From Rhodoferax sp. (GTDB lineage: Bacteria; Pseudomonadota; Gammaproteobacteria; Burkholderiales; Burkholderiaceae): 6,828 bases of DNA. The position numbers and the translations under genes were made by a program. Shown piece after piece: positions 1 through 6,112 of the stretch (within the stretch, counting starts at the first letter, position 1; the number at the start of each line of letters is the position of its first letter). The stretch spans positions 1 through 6,828 of the forward strand of contig JAQGNA010000222.1 of NCBI GenBank assembly GCA_028292075.1, written 5' to 3'. The notes under the pieces are model-generated. The model did not search any database and was not told the origin of the DNA. It saw only the letters and a list, made by a program, of their open reading frames with translations.

Positions 1-2715
1 CTCGGCCATTGCGGCGGCATCGCCTCCGAGACCCGTCAGCGCAGGCTGTGCCGGCGACGACGTCACGTTGAAGTACGACGGACGCTCGGGACGGGCCACC
101 GGCTCGGCCGCTTCGCGATCGGCGAAGGTTGGTGCCGCATCGGCGCCAGAAGCGCTGAAAGCGCCAACAGCGGCAACCGCGGCGTCGGGACGGGCTTCGC
201 CCTCTTCACGCGGGCCACGCTCGCCGCGGCCGCGGCCGCCACGACCGCCGCGCTCACCGCGCTCGCGGCCTTCTGGACGATCGCCACGATCACTGCGTTC
301 GCCGCGCTCGCCACGTTCGCCGGCCTGGCGGGGTTCGCGCTCAGTGCGTGGCTCCTGGCCAGACGCTTCGGCCAGTGGCGCGCCAGCTTCCTGGCCATTG
401 CCAAGAGCTTGCGGGGACAAGGCTGCACCATCGGCATCCTGGCGGGGACGCGCCGGGCGCTCGCTGCGCTCACCACGTTCGCCACGCTCACCCCGTTCAC
501 CACGACCTCGGCCGTTCCGGCCGCCTGGTGCCTGCTGCGCTTCGTCGCCGGCGCCGACCGCTGGACGGCTCTGGCCTTCGATCCGCTCCGGACGTTCGCC
601 GCGCTCGGGACGCTCGCCCCGCGGCGGACGTTCGCCGCCGTTGCGGGCAGCGCCGCGGTCCTGGCCTTCACGCAGCTCGCGTGGTTCGCGCGCTTCACGC
701 GGTTCACGTGGTTCGCGTGGTTCGCGGACCTCGCCATCACGCGGTGCGCCACTGCGGCCACCACGGCCACCGCGGCCCTCGACCTCTTCACGGCCACCGC
801 GGCCACCACGGCCCCGGCCGGCGCCTTCGCCTCGGCCGCCTTCGCGACCACCTTCACGGCCGTTCCGCGGTTCGCGGCCGTCACGGCCTTCGCGCTTGTC
901 TTCCGGTTTGGCCACGGGCGCGGCGGGCGCCGTCACCACAGGGGCTGGCGCGGGCGCCGGCGTCAGGCCGAACAAGCCCTTGATCCACCCGAAGAAACCG
1001 GTTTCGGCAGGCGCCGGCGTGGGCGTCGGTGCCGGTGGAGGGGCCACAGGTGCCGGTGGCGCCACTGGCGCTTCGGCCACGGGGGCCGGCTTGGGCACGG
1101 CGACCGGTGCAGGCGCGTCGGGCAGCACGCCCTTGATCACCGGCGTCTGCTTGTTGGTCGGCTCCTGGGAACGGCGGGTGACTGACGTTGCGTCGTCGGC
1201 TTCGTCGGCCATCTTGTAGCTGGCTTCGATGTGGTCGAGGCGCGGATCGTCGTGCTTCAGGCGTTCGAGCTTGTAGTTTGGCGTTTCCAGCGTCTTGTTG
1301 GGCACCATCAGCACGTTGATGCGCTGCTTCAACTCGATCTTGGCGATTTCGGTGCGCTTCTCGTTCAGCAGGAACGATGCCACGTCGACCGGCACCTGGC
1401 ACATCACCGAAGCGGTGTTGTCCTTCAGCGACTCTTCCTGAATGATCCGCAGGATCTGCAGCGCCGAACTTTCGGTGTCGCGGATGTGGCCGGAGCCGCC
1501 GCAACGTGGGCACGGAATCGAAGCACCTTCGCTCAAGGCCGGGCGCAAGCGCTGGCGGCTCATTTCCATGAGACCGAACTTGCTGATGGTGCCGAACTGA
1601 ACCCGTGCGCGGTCTTGCCGCAACGCGTCGCGCAGGCGGTTTTCGACATCACGGCGGTTGCGCGATTCCTCCATGTCGATGAAGTCGATGACGATCAGGC
1701 CACCCAGATCGCGCAGGCGCATCTGGCGGGCCACTTCTTCAGCGGCTTCCAGATTGGTGCGGGTCGCGGTTTCTTCAATGTCGCCGCCGCGGATGGAACG
1801 GGCGGAGTTGACGTCCACCGACACCAGCGCTTCAGTGTGGTCGATCACGATGGCGCCGCCCGAGGGCAGCTGCACGGTACGGGCGTAGGCCGATTCGATC
1901 TGGTGTTCAATCTGGAAACGGCTGAACAGCGGCGCGTCGTCGCGGTAGCGCTTCACGCGCGCGGCATGCTCGGGCATGACGTGGGCCATGAACTGCTGGG
2001 CCTGTTCGTACACGTCGTCGGTGTCGATCAGGATGTCGCCGATGTCGTTGTTGAAGTAGTCGCGGATGGCGCGGATCACCAGGCTCGATTCCTGGTAAAT
2101 CAGGAATGCGCCCTTGCCCTGCTTGCCGGCGCCGTCGATGGCGGTCCACAGCTTCAGCAGGTAGTTCAAATCCCATTGGAGTTCGGGTGCGCTGCGGCCG
2201 ATGCCGGCGGTGCGCGCGATGATGCTCATCCCGTTCGGGTATTCGAGCTGGTCCATCGCTTCCTTGAGCTCGGCCCTGTCGTCGCCTTCGATGCGGCGCG
2301 AAACGCCGCCGCCACGCGGGTTGTTGGGCATGAGCACCACGTAACGGCCGGCGAGCGACACGAAGGTGGTGAGGGCGGCGCCCTTGTTGCCGCGTTCTTC
2401 CTTCTCGACCTGCACCAGCAGTTCCTGGCCTTCGCGGATCACGTCGCTGATGCGGGCCTGGCTGACGGGCACGCCTTGCTGGAAGTATTGTTTGGAGATT
2501 TCTTTGAACGGCAAAAAGCCGTGGCGGTCTTCGCCGTAGTCGACGAAGCAGGCTTCCAGCGAGGGCTCGACGCGCGTGACGACGGCCTTGTAGATGTTGC
2601 CCTTGCGCTGTTCGCGCCCTTCGATTTCGATTTCGTAGTCGAGCAGTTTTTGCCCATCCACGATCGCCAGGCGGCGCTCTTCGGCCTGCGTGGCGTTAAT
2701 CAGCATCCGTTTCAT
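1..2715 (-). CDS. rne: Ribonuclease E, N-terminal 905 residues (3' end of gene outside window)
   Basis: Essential endoribonuclease for mRNA decay and rRNA/tRNA maturation; it normally scaffolds a degradosome at the inner membrane. The minus frame is open for 905 codons from ATG 2715 to the window edge with no stop. The protein begins [10 protein letters not shown], almost as in E. coli. An S1-type RNA-binding region lies at about residues 35-125 and contains the RHGFLP and [12 protein letters not shown] motifs. The RNase E/G catalytic core follows. D301 and N303 (SVDVNS) and D344 (IDFIDM) match the Mg-binding D303, N305 and D346 of E. coli, with a constant offset of two. The zinc-link CPRC is at C402/C405. 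Residues about 532-572 are a Pro/Ala linker, 573-584 an amphipathic helix, and from about 608 onward a disordered Arg/Gly/Glu-rich tail. The start is fixed by an in-frame TAA at 2730-2728 and a good Shine-Dalgarno sequence. The long tail rules out RNase G. The identity is certain; partners of the tail cannot be read from sequence. Confidence 0.98.
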   Translation of the reverse strand, partial: MKRMLINATQAEERRLAIVDGQKLLDYEIEIEGREQRKGNIYKAVVTRVEPSLEACFVDYGEDRHGFLPFKEISKQYFQQGVPVSQARISDVIREGQELLVQVEKEERGNKGAALTTFVSLAGRYVVLMPNNPRGGGVSRRIEGDDRAELKEAMDQLEYPNGMSIIARTAGIGRSAPELQWDLNYLLKLWTAIDGAGKQGKGAFLIYQESSLVIRAIRDYFNNDIGDILIDTDDVYEQAQQFMAHVMPEHAARVKRYRDDAPLFSRFQIEHQIESAYARTVQLPSGGAIVIDHTEALVSVDVNSARSIRGGDIEETATRTNLEAAEEVARQMRLRDLGGLIVIDFIDMEESRNRRDVENRLRDALRQDRARVQFGTISKFGLMEMSRQRLRPALSEGASIPCPRCGGSGHIRDTESSALQILRIIQEESLKDNTASVMCQVPVDVASFLLNEKRTEIAKIELKQRINVLMVPNKTLETPNYKLERLKHDDPRLDHIEASYKMADEADDATSVTRRSQEPTNKQTPVIKGVLPDAPAPVAVPKPAPVAEAPVAPPAPVAPPPAPTPTPAPAETGFFGWIKGLFGLTPAPAPAPVVTAPAAPVAKPEDKREGRDGREPRNGREGGREGGRGEGAGRGRGGRGGREEVEGRGGRGGRSGAPRDGEVREPREPREPREAREPRELREGQDRGAARNGGERPPRGERPERGERPERIEGQSRPAVGAGDEAQQAPGGRNGRGRGERGERGERGERSERPARPRQDADGAALSPQALGNGQEAGAPLAEASGQEPRTEREPRQAGERGERGERSDRGDRPEGRERGERGGRGGRGRGERGPREEGEARPDAAVAAVGAFSASGADAAPTFADREAAEPVARPERPSYFNVTSSPAQPALTGLGGDAAAMAE
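211..894 (-). repeat. Gly/Arg/Glu-rich low-complexity tail of RNase E (RGG- and GER-type repeats)
   Basis: Three blocks of short degenerate repeats lie either side of the REP array. Residues 608-654 are RGG/REGG-like, 734-758 consist of GRG and GER/SER units, and 799-835 contain GER, SDRGDR and [12 protein letters not shown]. Between them are less repetitive stretches rich in Ala, Gln and Pro. Arg-rich disordered tails in RNase E family members bind RNA and degradosome partners, and RGG-type sequences favour RNA binding and condensate formation. I cannot identify a specific helicase- or PNPase-binding microdomain. The high-GC repeats also generate long spurious open frames on the opposite strand. 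Confidence 0.85.
667..726 (-). repeat. Arg-Glu-Pro triplet repeat in RNase E tail
   Basis: Residues 664-683 are a near-perfect tripeptide array, [20 protein letters not shown]. It is encoded by a 9-nt tandem unit (GAA CCA CGC and variants). The third positions vary between CGC/CGT and CCA/CCG while the amino acids stay the same. This suggests the protein repeat is maintained or is somewhat old, rather than being a fresh DNA duplication. The stretch is highly charged and should be disordered; an RNA- or protein-binding role is plausible but not shown. Confidence 0.85.
964..999 (-). other. Amphipathic membrane-anchoring helix in RNase E (segment A-like)
   Basis: Codons 573-584 encode [12 protein letters not shown], a short run of aromatic and aliphatic residues around one Lys, inside an otherwise Pro/Ala-rich disordered linker. 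In E. coli RNase E, a similar short amphipathic helix just after the catalytic half (segment A, about residues 565-585) binds the enzyme to the inner membrane. The position after the catalytic domain and the composition match that element. The membrane role here is inferred from that family knowledge. Confidence 0.75.
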
Positions 2716-2723
2716 GGTGCGTT

Positions 2724-2728
2724 TCCTT
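2724..2728 (-). promoter_or_regulatory. Ribosome binding site of rne
   Basis: On the minus strand, TAAAGGAAACGCACC immediately precedes ATG 2715. The AAGGA core is 8 nt from the start codon. The TAA of this string is in frame with rne, so it fixes the start to this ATG (or to M4, which is less likely because MKRMLINA is conserved). The site sits directly 3' of a perfect GC hairpin. Confidence 0.85.
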
Positions 2729-2730
2729 TA

Positions 2731-2747
2731 CCGGGCCTTCAGCCCGG
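2731..2747 (-). promoter_or_regulatory. Hairpin just upstream of the rne ribosome binding site
   Basis: A perfect 6-bp G/C stem (CCGGGC paired with GCCCGG) closes a 5-nt loop. On the mRNA it ends only a few bases before the AAAGGA Shine-Dalgarno sequence. Such a hairpin could affect ribosome access or act as a recognition element for leader-based autoregulation, by analogy with the stem-loops of the E. coli rne leader. The structure is seen; its role is inferred. Confidence 0.5.
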
Positions 2748-2764
2748 ACTGTTTGTGGATCACT

Positions 2765-2784
2765 GGCTCAAAAATGAGCCTTTT
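2765..2784 (-). promoter_or_regulatory. Second perfect hairpin in the rne leader (terminator-like on the plus strand)
   Basis: GGCTCA, AAAA, TGAGCC is a perfect 6-bp inverted repeat with a 4-nt loop. Read as rne mRNA it is a stem with a U-rich loop, the kind of single-stranded U tract RNase E can bind. Read on the plus strand it is followed by TTTT and so resembles a weak intrinsic terminator. No plus-strand gene ends here, so I favour the leader-hairpin reading. Confidence 0.45.
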
Positions 2785-3042
2785 GATGCCAGAACAGACG
2801 CCTGAAAACGAAGGGAATTGCCGGAGAGCCGCCTCATGTGAGCACGGGCTCGCAAGTGGGCGGCATGGGCGCGTGGAGGGAAGCGATGAGCTGCCTTGCT
2901 GGCAGTGCCACGGCGGGCATGGCAGGGTGGGCGGGCAGAACCGGTGCGAGGCGTGACTCCATGCCGAAAAGCGGGGGCATGCACCACCGCGAGCAGAGTT
3001 GAATCATCACCATCAGCACAAAAATGTCTCGCTTCGATCCGC

Positions 3043-3072
3043 TGGAGACCAGGGCTTGCGCACTGGTCCCCA
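3043..3072 (-). promoter_or_regulatory. Long stem-loop in the rne leader
   Basis: TGG A GACCAG pairs with CTGGTC C CCA across a 10-nt loop. That gives nine base pairs interrupted by a single A/C mismatch, the longest simple stem I found in the leader. It is not followed by a T run on either strand, so it is unlikely to be a terminator. Confidence 0.45.
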
Positions 3073-3189
3073 AGTTGAGGGTATTCCGTATCAGTGTTTC
3101 CGGGGCGCCGGCTCGACCCGAAAACCGCTTCGAGCCACCAGCGCCAGGGTCGCTTGGTTTGCAGGAAAAACGTCTCGGGAGGCATCGAC

Positions 3190-3219
3190 TTCGCAGCGTA
3201 TTCGCTTGTGTGCTCTAAA
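3190..3219 (+). promoter_or_regulatory. Weak candidate promoter for rluC
   Basis: TTCGCA (3190-3195), an 18-bp spacer and TCTAAA (3214-3219) preceded by TGC form a plausible extended -10 promoter. Its start would be near 3226, about 29 nt before the GTG. Each hexamer matches consensus at four of six bases, so this is a low-confidence call. I saw no better plus-strand promoter in the region. Confidence 0.25.
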
Positions 3220-3220
3220 C

Positions 3221-3234
3221 TTGAGATTAATCAA
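3221..3234. promoter_or_regulatory. FNR/ANR-box-like palindrome between rne and rluC
   Basis: TTGAG ATTA ATCAA matches the FNR-family consensus TTGAT-N4-ATCAA at nine of ten defined bases. It sits in the overlap between the proposed rluC and rne start sites, centred 27.5 bases before the rluC GTG. That placement would suit repression or interference better than classical activation. It is a single site in an AT-rich patch and could be chance. Confidence 0.3.
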
Positions 3235-3254
3235 GCACTTACGACTCTACGCTG

Positions 3255-4259
3255 GTGAAAAACATTATAGGTGCTATCGAGCCGTCCCCATCGCCCGAAG
3301 TCAAATTGGTAACAGTTGATGAAGATGGGGCCGGCCAGCGGCTGGACAACTTCTTGATGCGCCACCTCAAGGGCGTGCCGAAGACGCACGTCTACCGGAT
3401 CATCCGCAGCGGCGAGGTGCGCATCAACAAGGGCCGTGCCGCCGCTGACACGCGGTTGGCAGAAGGCGATGTGGTCCGGCTGCCCCCGGTGCGGACCTCG
3501 GAACGCGCGGCCGAAAAATCCGAGGCCATGGCCCAGGCCGTTCACGCAGCGCCGGCCCGCGAGTTCAAGGTGATCTTTGAAGACGAGCATCTGCTGGCCA
3601 TCGACAAGCCGGCCGGCGTTGCGGTGCACGGCGGCAGCGGCGTGGCCTTCGGCGTGATCGAGCAGTTGCGCATCGCGCGGCCGGGCGCCAAGTTTTTGGA
3701 GCTAGTGCACCGGCTCGACCGCGAGACATCCGGCATCCTGTTGATCGCCAAGAAGCGCAGCGCGCTCACACGCGTGCAAGACCAGTTTCGCGAGCGAGAG
3801 ACTGGCAAGACCTATCTCGCCTTGGTCGAAGGGCATTGGCCGACCAACAAAAAGGTGCTCGACAAGCCGCTTCACAAATATCTCCTGCCCGACGGCGAAC
3901 GCCGCGTAAAGGTGGTGGCGAAGGAAGATCCGGACGGCATGCGCTCCCTCAGCCTGGTGAAGGTGCGGCAAAAGTTTGCTGAGTTCACCTTGCTCGAGGT
4001 GACCATCAAGACCGGCCGCACTCATCAGATCCGGGTACACCTTGCAAGCGAAGACCACCCCATCGCCGGCGACGACAAATACGGCCATTTCGAACTCAAC
4101 AAGGCGCTTCAAAAGCGCGGGCTGAAGCGCATGTTCCTGCATGCCTGGCATCTGTCGCTCACGCATCCGGGCACTGGCGAGCCCCTGTCGCTTGATGCGG
4201 GTTTGCCACAAGAACTGCAGAGCTTCGTGGACGCACAGCCGCAAGTGGGTGCAAACTAA
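3255..4259 (+). CDS. rluC: 23S rRNA pseudouridine synthase RluC (RluA family)
   Basis: Converts uridines of 23S rRNA (955, 2504 and 2580 in E. coli numbering) to pseudouridine during large-subunit assembly; cytoplasmic. The protein has 334 residues, close to the usual 310-340. An N-terminal S4 RNA-binding domain begins at about residue 27 (AGQRLDNFL) and includes KGVPKTHVYRIIRSGEVRINKGR. The RluA catalytic domain carries LELVHRLDRETSG, with D155 as the catalytic aspartate, and the later GRTHQIRVH and PIAGDDKYG motifs. The HGGSGVAFGVIEQLR segment favours RluC over RluA or RluD. The start is GTG 3255: an in-frame TAA lies at 3228-3230, and the first in-frame ATG falls inside the S4 domain. TTG 3306 is an alternative. 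No Shine-Dalgarno sequence is evident. It is divergent from rne, as in E. coli. Confidence 0.95.
   Translation: MKNIIGAIEPSPSPEVKLVTVDEDGAGQRLDNFLMRHLKGVPKTHVYRIIRSGEVRINKGRAAADTRLAEGDVVRLPPVRTSERAAEKSEAMAQAVHAAPAREFKVIFEDEHLLAIDKPAGVAVHGGSGVAFGVIEQLRIARPGAKFLELVHRLDRETSGILLIAKKRSALTRVQDQFRERETGKTYLALVEGHWPTNKKVLDKPLHKYLLPDGERRVKVVAKEDPDGMRSLSLVKVRQKFAEFTLLEVTIKTGRTHQIRVHLASEDHPIAGDDKYGHFELNKALQKRGLKRMFLHAWHLSLTHPGTGEPLSLDAGLPQELQSFVDAQPQVGAN
3264..3269 (-). promoter_or_regulatory. Candidate -10 element of the rne promoter
   Basis: The minus strand carries a perfect TATAAT, notable in such GC-rich DNA. It would start transcription near position 3257 and give an rne leader of about 540 nt. 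No good -35 hexamer lies 16-18 bp upstream; a TTGACT at 3304-3299 is 29 bp away, too far. The element lies inside the first codons of rluC, so the two transcripts would overlap at their 5' ends. The perfect -10 supports it and the missing -35 weakens it. Confidence 0.45.
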
Positions 4260-4304
4260 GCGTGAGCGGCTGTCTCATTTACACCCGACCGGTATCAACG
4301 ATGA

Positions 4305-4332
4305 TTGGTAACTTAATGCTACCTGCTACATT
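4305..4332 (+). promoter_or_regulatory. Candidate sigma-70 promoter of pilB, very close to the start codon
   Basis: TTGGTA (4305-4310), a 16-bp spacer and TACATT (4327-4332), with TGC just before the -10, make a good extended -10 promoter in an AT-richer patch of the 81-bp rluC-pilB gap. The expected start is at about 4339-4340, one or two bases before ATG 4341, so the mRNA would be leaderless or nearly so. No terminator is seen between rluC and pilB, so read-through from rluC is also possible. Confidence 0.5.
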
Positions 4333-4340
4333 TTGGGCTT

Positions 4341-6077
4341 ATGGCCGCAGTCGACACGTTTAAACAGGACGCCCCGACGGTGGCGCTGCCCGGGCTTGGC
4401 CGCGCGTTGATTTTGGCGGGCAAGCTCGGCCAGAAGGCGGCCGAGGACATCTACCGCAAGGCGCAGTCCGGCCGCGCCAGTTTCATTGCCGAGCTGGTGG
4501 GATCGGGCGCCGTGTCGGCCTACGACCTGGCCCACACCATGTCGACGGCTTTCGCCGCGCCCCTGCTCGACCTGAACGCCATCGATCTGCAGCGCCTGCC
4601 CAAGGAACTGCTCGACGCCAAGATCTGCCAAGCCTACCGCGTGGTGGTGCTCAGCAAGCGCAACAACCGGCTGATCGTGGCCACGGCCGATCCGACCGAC
4701 CAGGAAGCCGCTGAAAAGATCAAGTTCTCTACGCAGATGGGCGTGGACTGGATCATTGCCGAGTACGACAAGATCTCGAAGCTGGTCGATGCCAGTGCGA
4801 TGACCACCAACGAGGCCATGGACGGCATCATCAATGGTGGCGATTTCGACTTTGAAGACAGCGTGATCGCCGCCGCGACCGACGTGGCCGAAGTCAACGC
4901 CTCTGAAGTCGAAGACGCGCCGGTGGTGAAGTTCCTCCACAAGATGCTGCTCGACGCCTTCGGCATGCGGGCCTCCGATCTTCATTTCGAGCCGTACGAA
5001 CACAACTACCGGGTGCGCTTCCGCATCGATGGCGAGCTGCGCGAGATCGCCTCGCCGCCTGTGGCGATCAAGGACAAGCTGGCGTCGCGGATCAAGGTCA
5101 TCTCGCGACTCGACATCTCGGAAAAGCGCGTGCCGCAGGACGGCAAGATGAAACTCAAGGTCGGGCCGGACCGGGTCATCGACTTTCGGGTGAGCACCCT
5201 GCCAACGCTGTTCGGCGAAAAGATCGTGATCCGTATTCTGGACCCGAGCAGCGCCAAGCTCGGCATCGATGCGCTCGGCTATGAGCCGGAGGAGAAGGCA
5301 CGGCTGATGCAGGCGATTGGCCGGCCCTACGGCATGATTCTGGTGACCGGACCTACCGGCTCGGGCAAGACGGTGTCGCTCTACACCTGCCTCAACCTGC
5401 TGAACAAGCCAGGGGTGAACATCGCCACGGCCGAAGATCCATCCGAAATCAACCTGCCTGGCGTGAACCAGGTCAACGTGAACGAGAAGGCGGGGCTGAC
5501 CTTCGCCGTGGCCCTGAAGTCGTTCCTGCGGCAGGATCCCGACATCATCATGGTCGGCGAAATCCGCGACCTTGAAACAGCGGACATTTCAATCAAGGCG
5601 GCCCAGACAGGCCACCTGGTGCTGTCCACGCTGCACACCAATGATGCCCCCACCACACTGACGCGCATGCGCAACATGGGGATTGCGCCGTTCAACATTG
5701 CCTCGAGCGTCATTCTGATCACGGCACAGCGGCTGGCCCGGAGGCTCTGCCCGACGTGCAAGGCGCCGATCAACATCCCCAACAAGGCACTGCTCGAAGC
5801 CGGTTATGCGGAAGAGGAGCTGGATGGCTCCTGGCAGCCTTATGGCCCGGTGGGTTGCTCGGCCTGCAACAACGGCTACAAGGGCCGCGTTGGCATCTAC
5901 CAGGTGATGCCGATTTCTGAAGAGATCCAGCGCATCATCCTGCGCGACGGCAACGCCCCCGAGATCGCAAAGCAGGCCAAGGCCGAAGGCGTGCGCTCGC
6001 TGCGCCAGGCCGGCCTGCACAAGGTCAAGCTGGGCCTGACTTCGCTCGAAGAAGTGCTGGCCGTCAGCAATGAGTGA
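4341..6077 (+). CDS. pilB: Type IV pilus assembly (extension) ATPase PilB
   Basis: Cytoplasmic hexameric ATPase of the GspE/PilB family that powers pilin polymerisation by turning the PilC platform. Its 578 residues match the family's usual 560-580. An N-terminal MshEN/GspE-N-type domain covers about residues 60-165. The acidic linker (about 166-191) leads into the motor domain, which includes ASDLHFEPYE (211-220). Walker A is GPTGSGKT (337-344, K343), the Asp box EDPSE (365-369), and Walker B DIIMVGE with E407. The His box is GHLVLSTLHTNDA (424-436). A tetracysteine zinc site has C470/C473 (CPTC) and C506/C509 (CSAC). The zinc site and the following pilC identify PilB rather than the retraction ATPase PilT. 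ATG 4341 is the first ATG after an in-frame TAA at 4314, and there is no clear Shine-Dalgarno sequence. pilC follows after 35 bp with no terminator, so they are probably one operon. Confidence 0.96.
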   Translation: MAAVDTFKQDAPTVALPGLGRALILAGKLGQKAAEDIYRKAQSGRASFIAELVGSGAVSAYDLAHTMSTAFAAPLLDLNAIDLQRLPKELLDAKICQAYRVVVLSKRNNRLIVATADPTDQEAAEKIKFSTQMGVDWIIAEYDKISKLVDASAMTTNEAMDGIINGGDFDFEDSVIAAATDVAEVNASEVEDAPVVKFLHKMLLDAFGMRASDLHFEPYEHNYRVRFRIDGELREIASPPVAIKDKLASRIKVISRLDISEKRVPQDGKMKLKVGPDRVIDFRVSTLPTLFGEKIVIRILDPSSAKLGIDALGYEPEEKARLMQAIGRPYGMILVTGPTGSGKTVSLYTCLNLLNKPGVNIATAEDPSEINLPGVNQVNVNEKAGLTFAVALKSFLRQDPDIIMVGEIRDLETADISIKAAQTGHLVLSTLHTNDAPTTLTRMRNMGIAPFNIASSVILITAQRLARRLCPTCKAPINIPNKALLEAGYAEEELDGSWQPYGPVGCSACNNGYKGRVGIYQVMPISEEIQRIILRDGNAPEIAKQAKAEGVRSLRQAGLHKVKLGLTSLEEVLAVSNE

Positions 6078-6102
6078 CATCACGAGTTAAGCGAGATCCA
6101 TC

Positions 6103-6106
6103 AGGG
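6103..6106 (+). promoter_or_regulatory. Ribosome binding site of pilC
   Basis: AGGG lies 6 nt before ATG 6113 in the 35-bp gap after pilB. It supports the chosen start and contrasts with rluC and pilB, which lack an obvious Shine-Dalgarno sequence. Confidence 0.6.
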
Positions 6107-6112
6107 CAATTC

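Larger units (their letters stand above)
2716..3254 (-). promoter_or_regulatory. Long structured 5' leader of rne / divergent intergenic region
   Basis: This 539-nt stretch contains no convincing gene on either strand. If rne is transcribed from the TATAAT at 3269-3264, nearly all of it is rne 5' UTR. In E. coli the rne leader is 361 nt long and lets RNase E autoregulate its own mRNA, so a long leader is expected. Simple inverted repeats seen here include 2731-2747, 2765-2780, 2826-2851 (GAGCC/GGCTC with an inner CTC/GAG), 2891-2905 (CTGCC/GGCAG), 2960-2981 (CATGCC/GGCATG), 3043-3072 and 3110-3136 (GGCTCG/CGAGCC). A more A/U-rich segment at about 3000-3030 could be a single-stranded cleavage site. 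Small open frames within it lack good start contexts and recognisable products. Autoregulation is inferred. Confidence 0.6.

Noticed and set aside
63..884. 273-codon Ala/Val/Arg-rich open frame on the minus strand
   Set aside because: It is a frame-shifted shadow of the repetitive rne tail. The rne frame itself is open throughout and carries the recognisable protein.
211..894. Repeat region as a CRISPR array or DNA-level satellite
   Set aside because: The repeats are short, in frame, degenerate at wobble positions and inside the open rne reading frame. There are no spacers or conserved long units.
68..1219. 383-codon Ser/Pro/Arg-rich open frame on the plus strand opposite the rne tail
   Set aside because: It is the low-complexity complement of the RGG/GER repeats, and its composition follows from those repeats read on the other strand.
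2765..2784. Intrinsic terminator on the plus strand
   Set aside because: The stem is only 6 bp, the T run only four, and no plus-strand gene ends nearby. Kept as a leader hairpin instead.
1231..2805. 524-codon open frame on the plus strand opposite the rne catalytic domain
   Set aside because: It is antisense to highly conserved RNase E codons. High GC at third positions removes stops from the opposite frame. The product has no recognisable domain and no supporting ribosome site.
2760..3185. 141-codon minus-strand open frame, and smaller ones on both strands, in the rne-rluC gap
   Set aside because: No recognisable product, no convincing ribosome site and shuffled-looking composition. The region is better explained as a structured rne leader.
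3299..3304. TTGACT on the minus strand as -35 for rne
   Set aside because: It lies 29 bp from the TATAAT, well outside the 16-19 bp spacing that sigma-70 promoters need.
3702..4244. Minus-strand open frames opposite rluC
   Set aside because: Antisense shadows of a clear, full-length RluC coding sequence.
4326..5003. Minus-strand open frames opposite pilB, including 5589-6083
   Set aside because: They mirror the conserved PilB codons and encode no recognisable domain.
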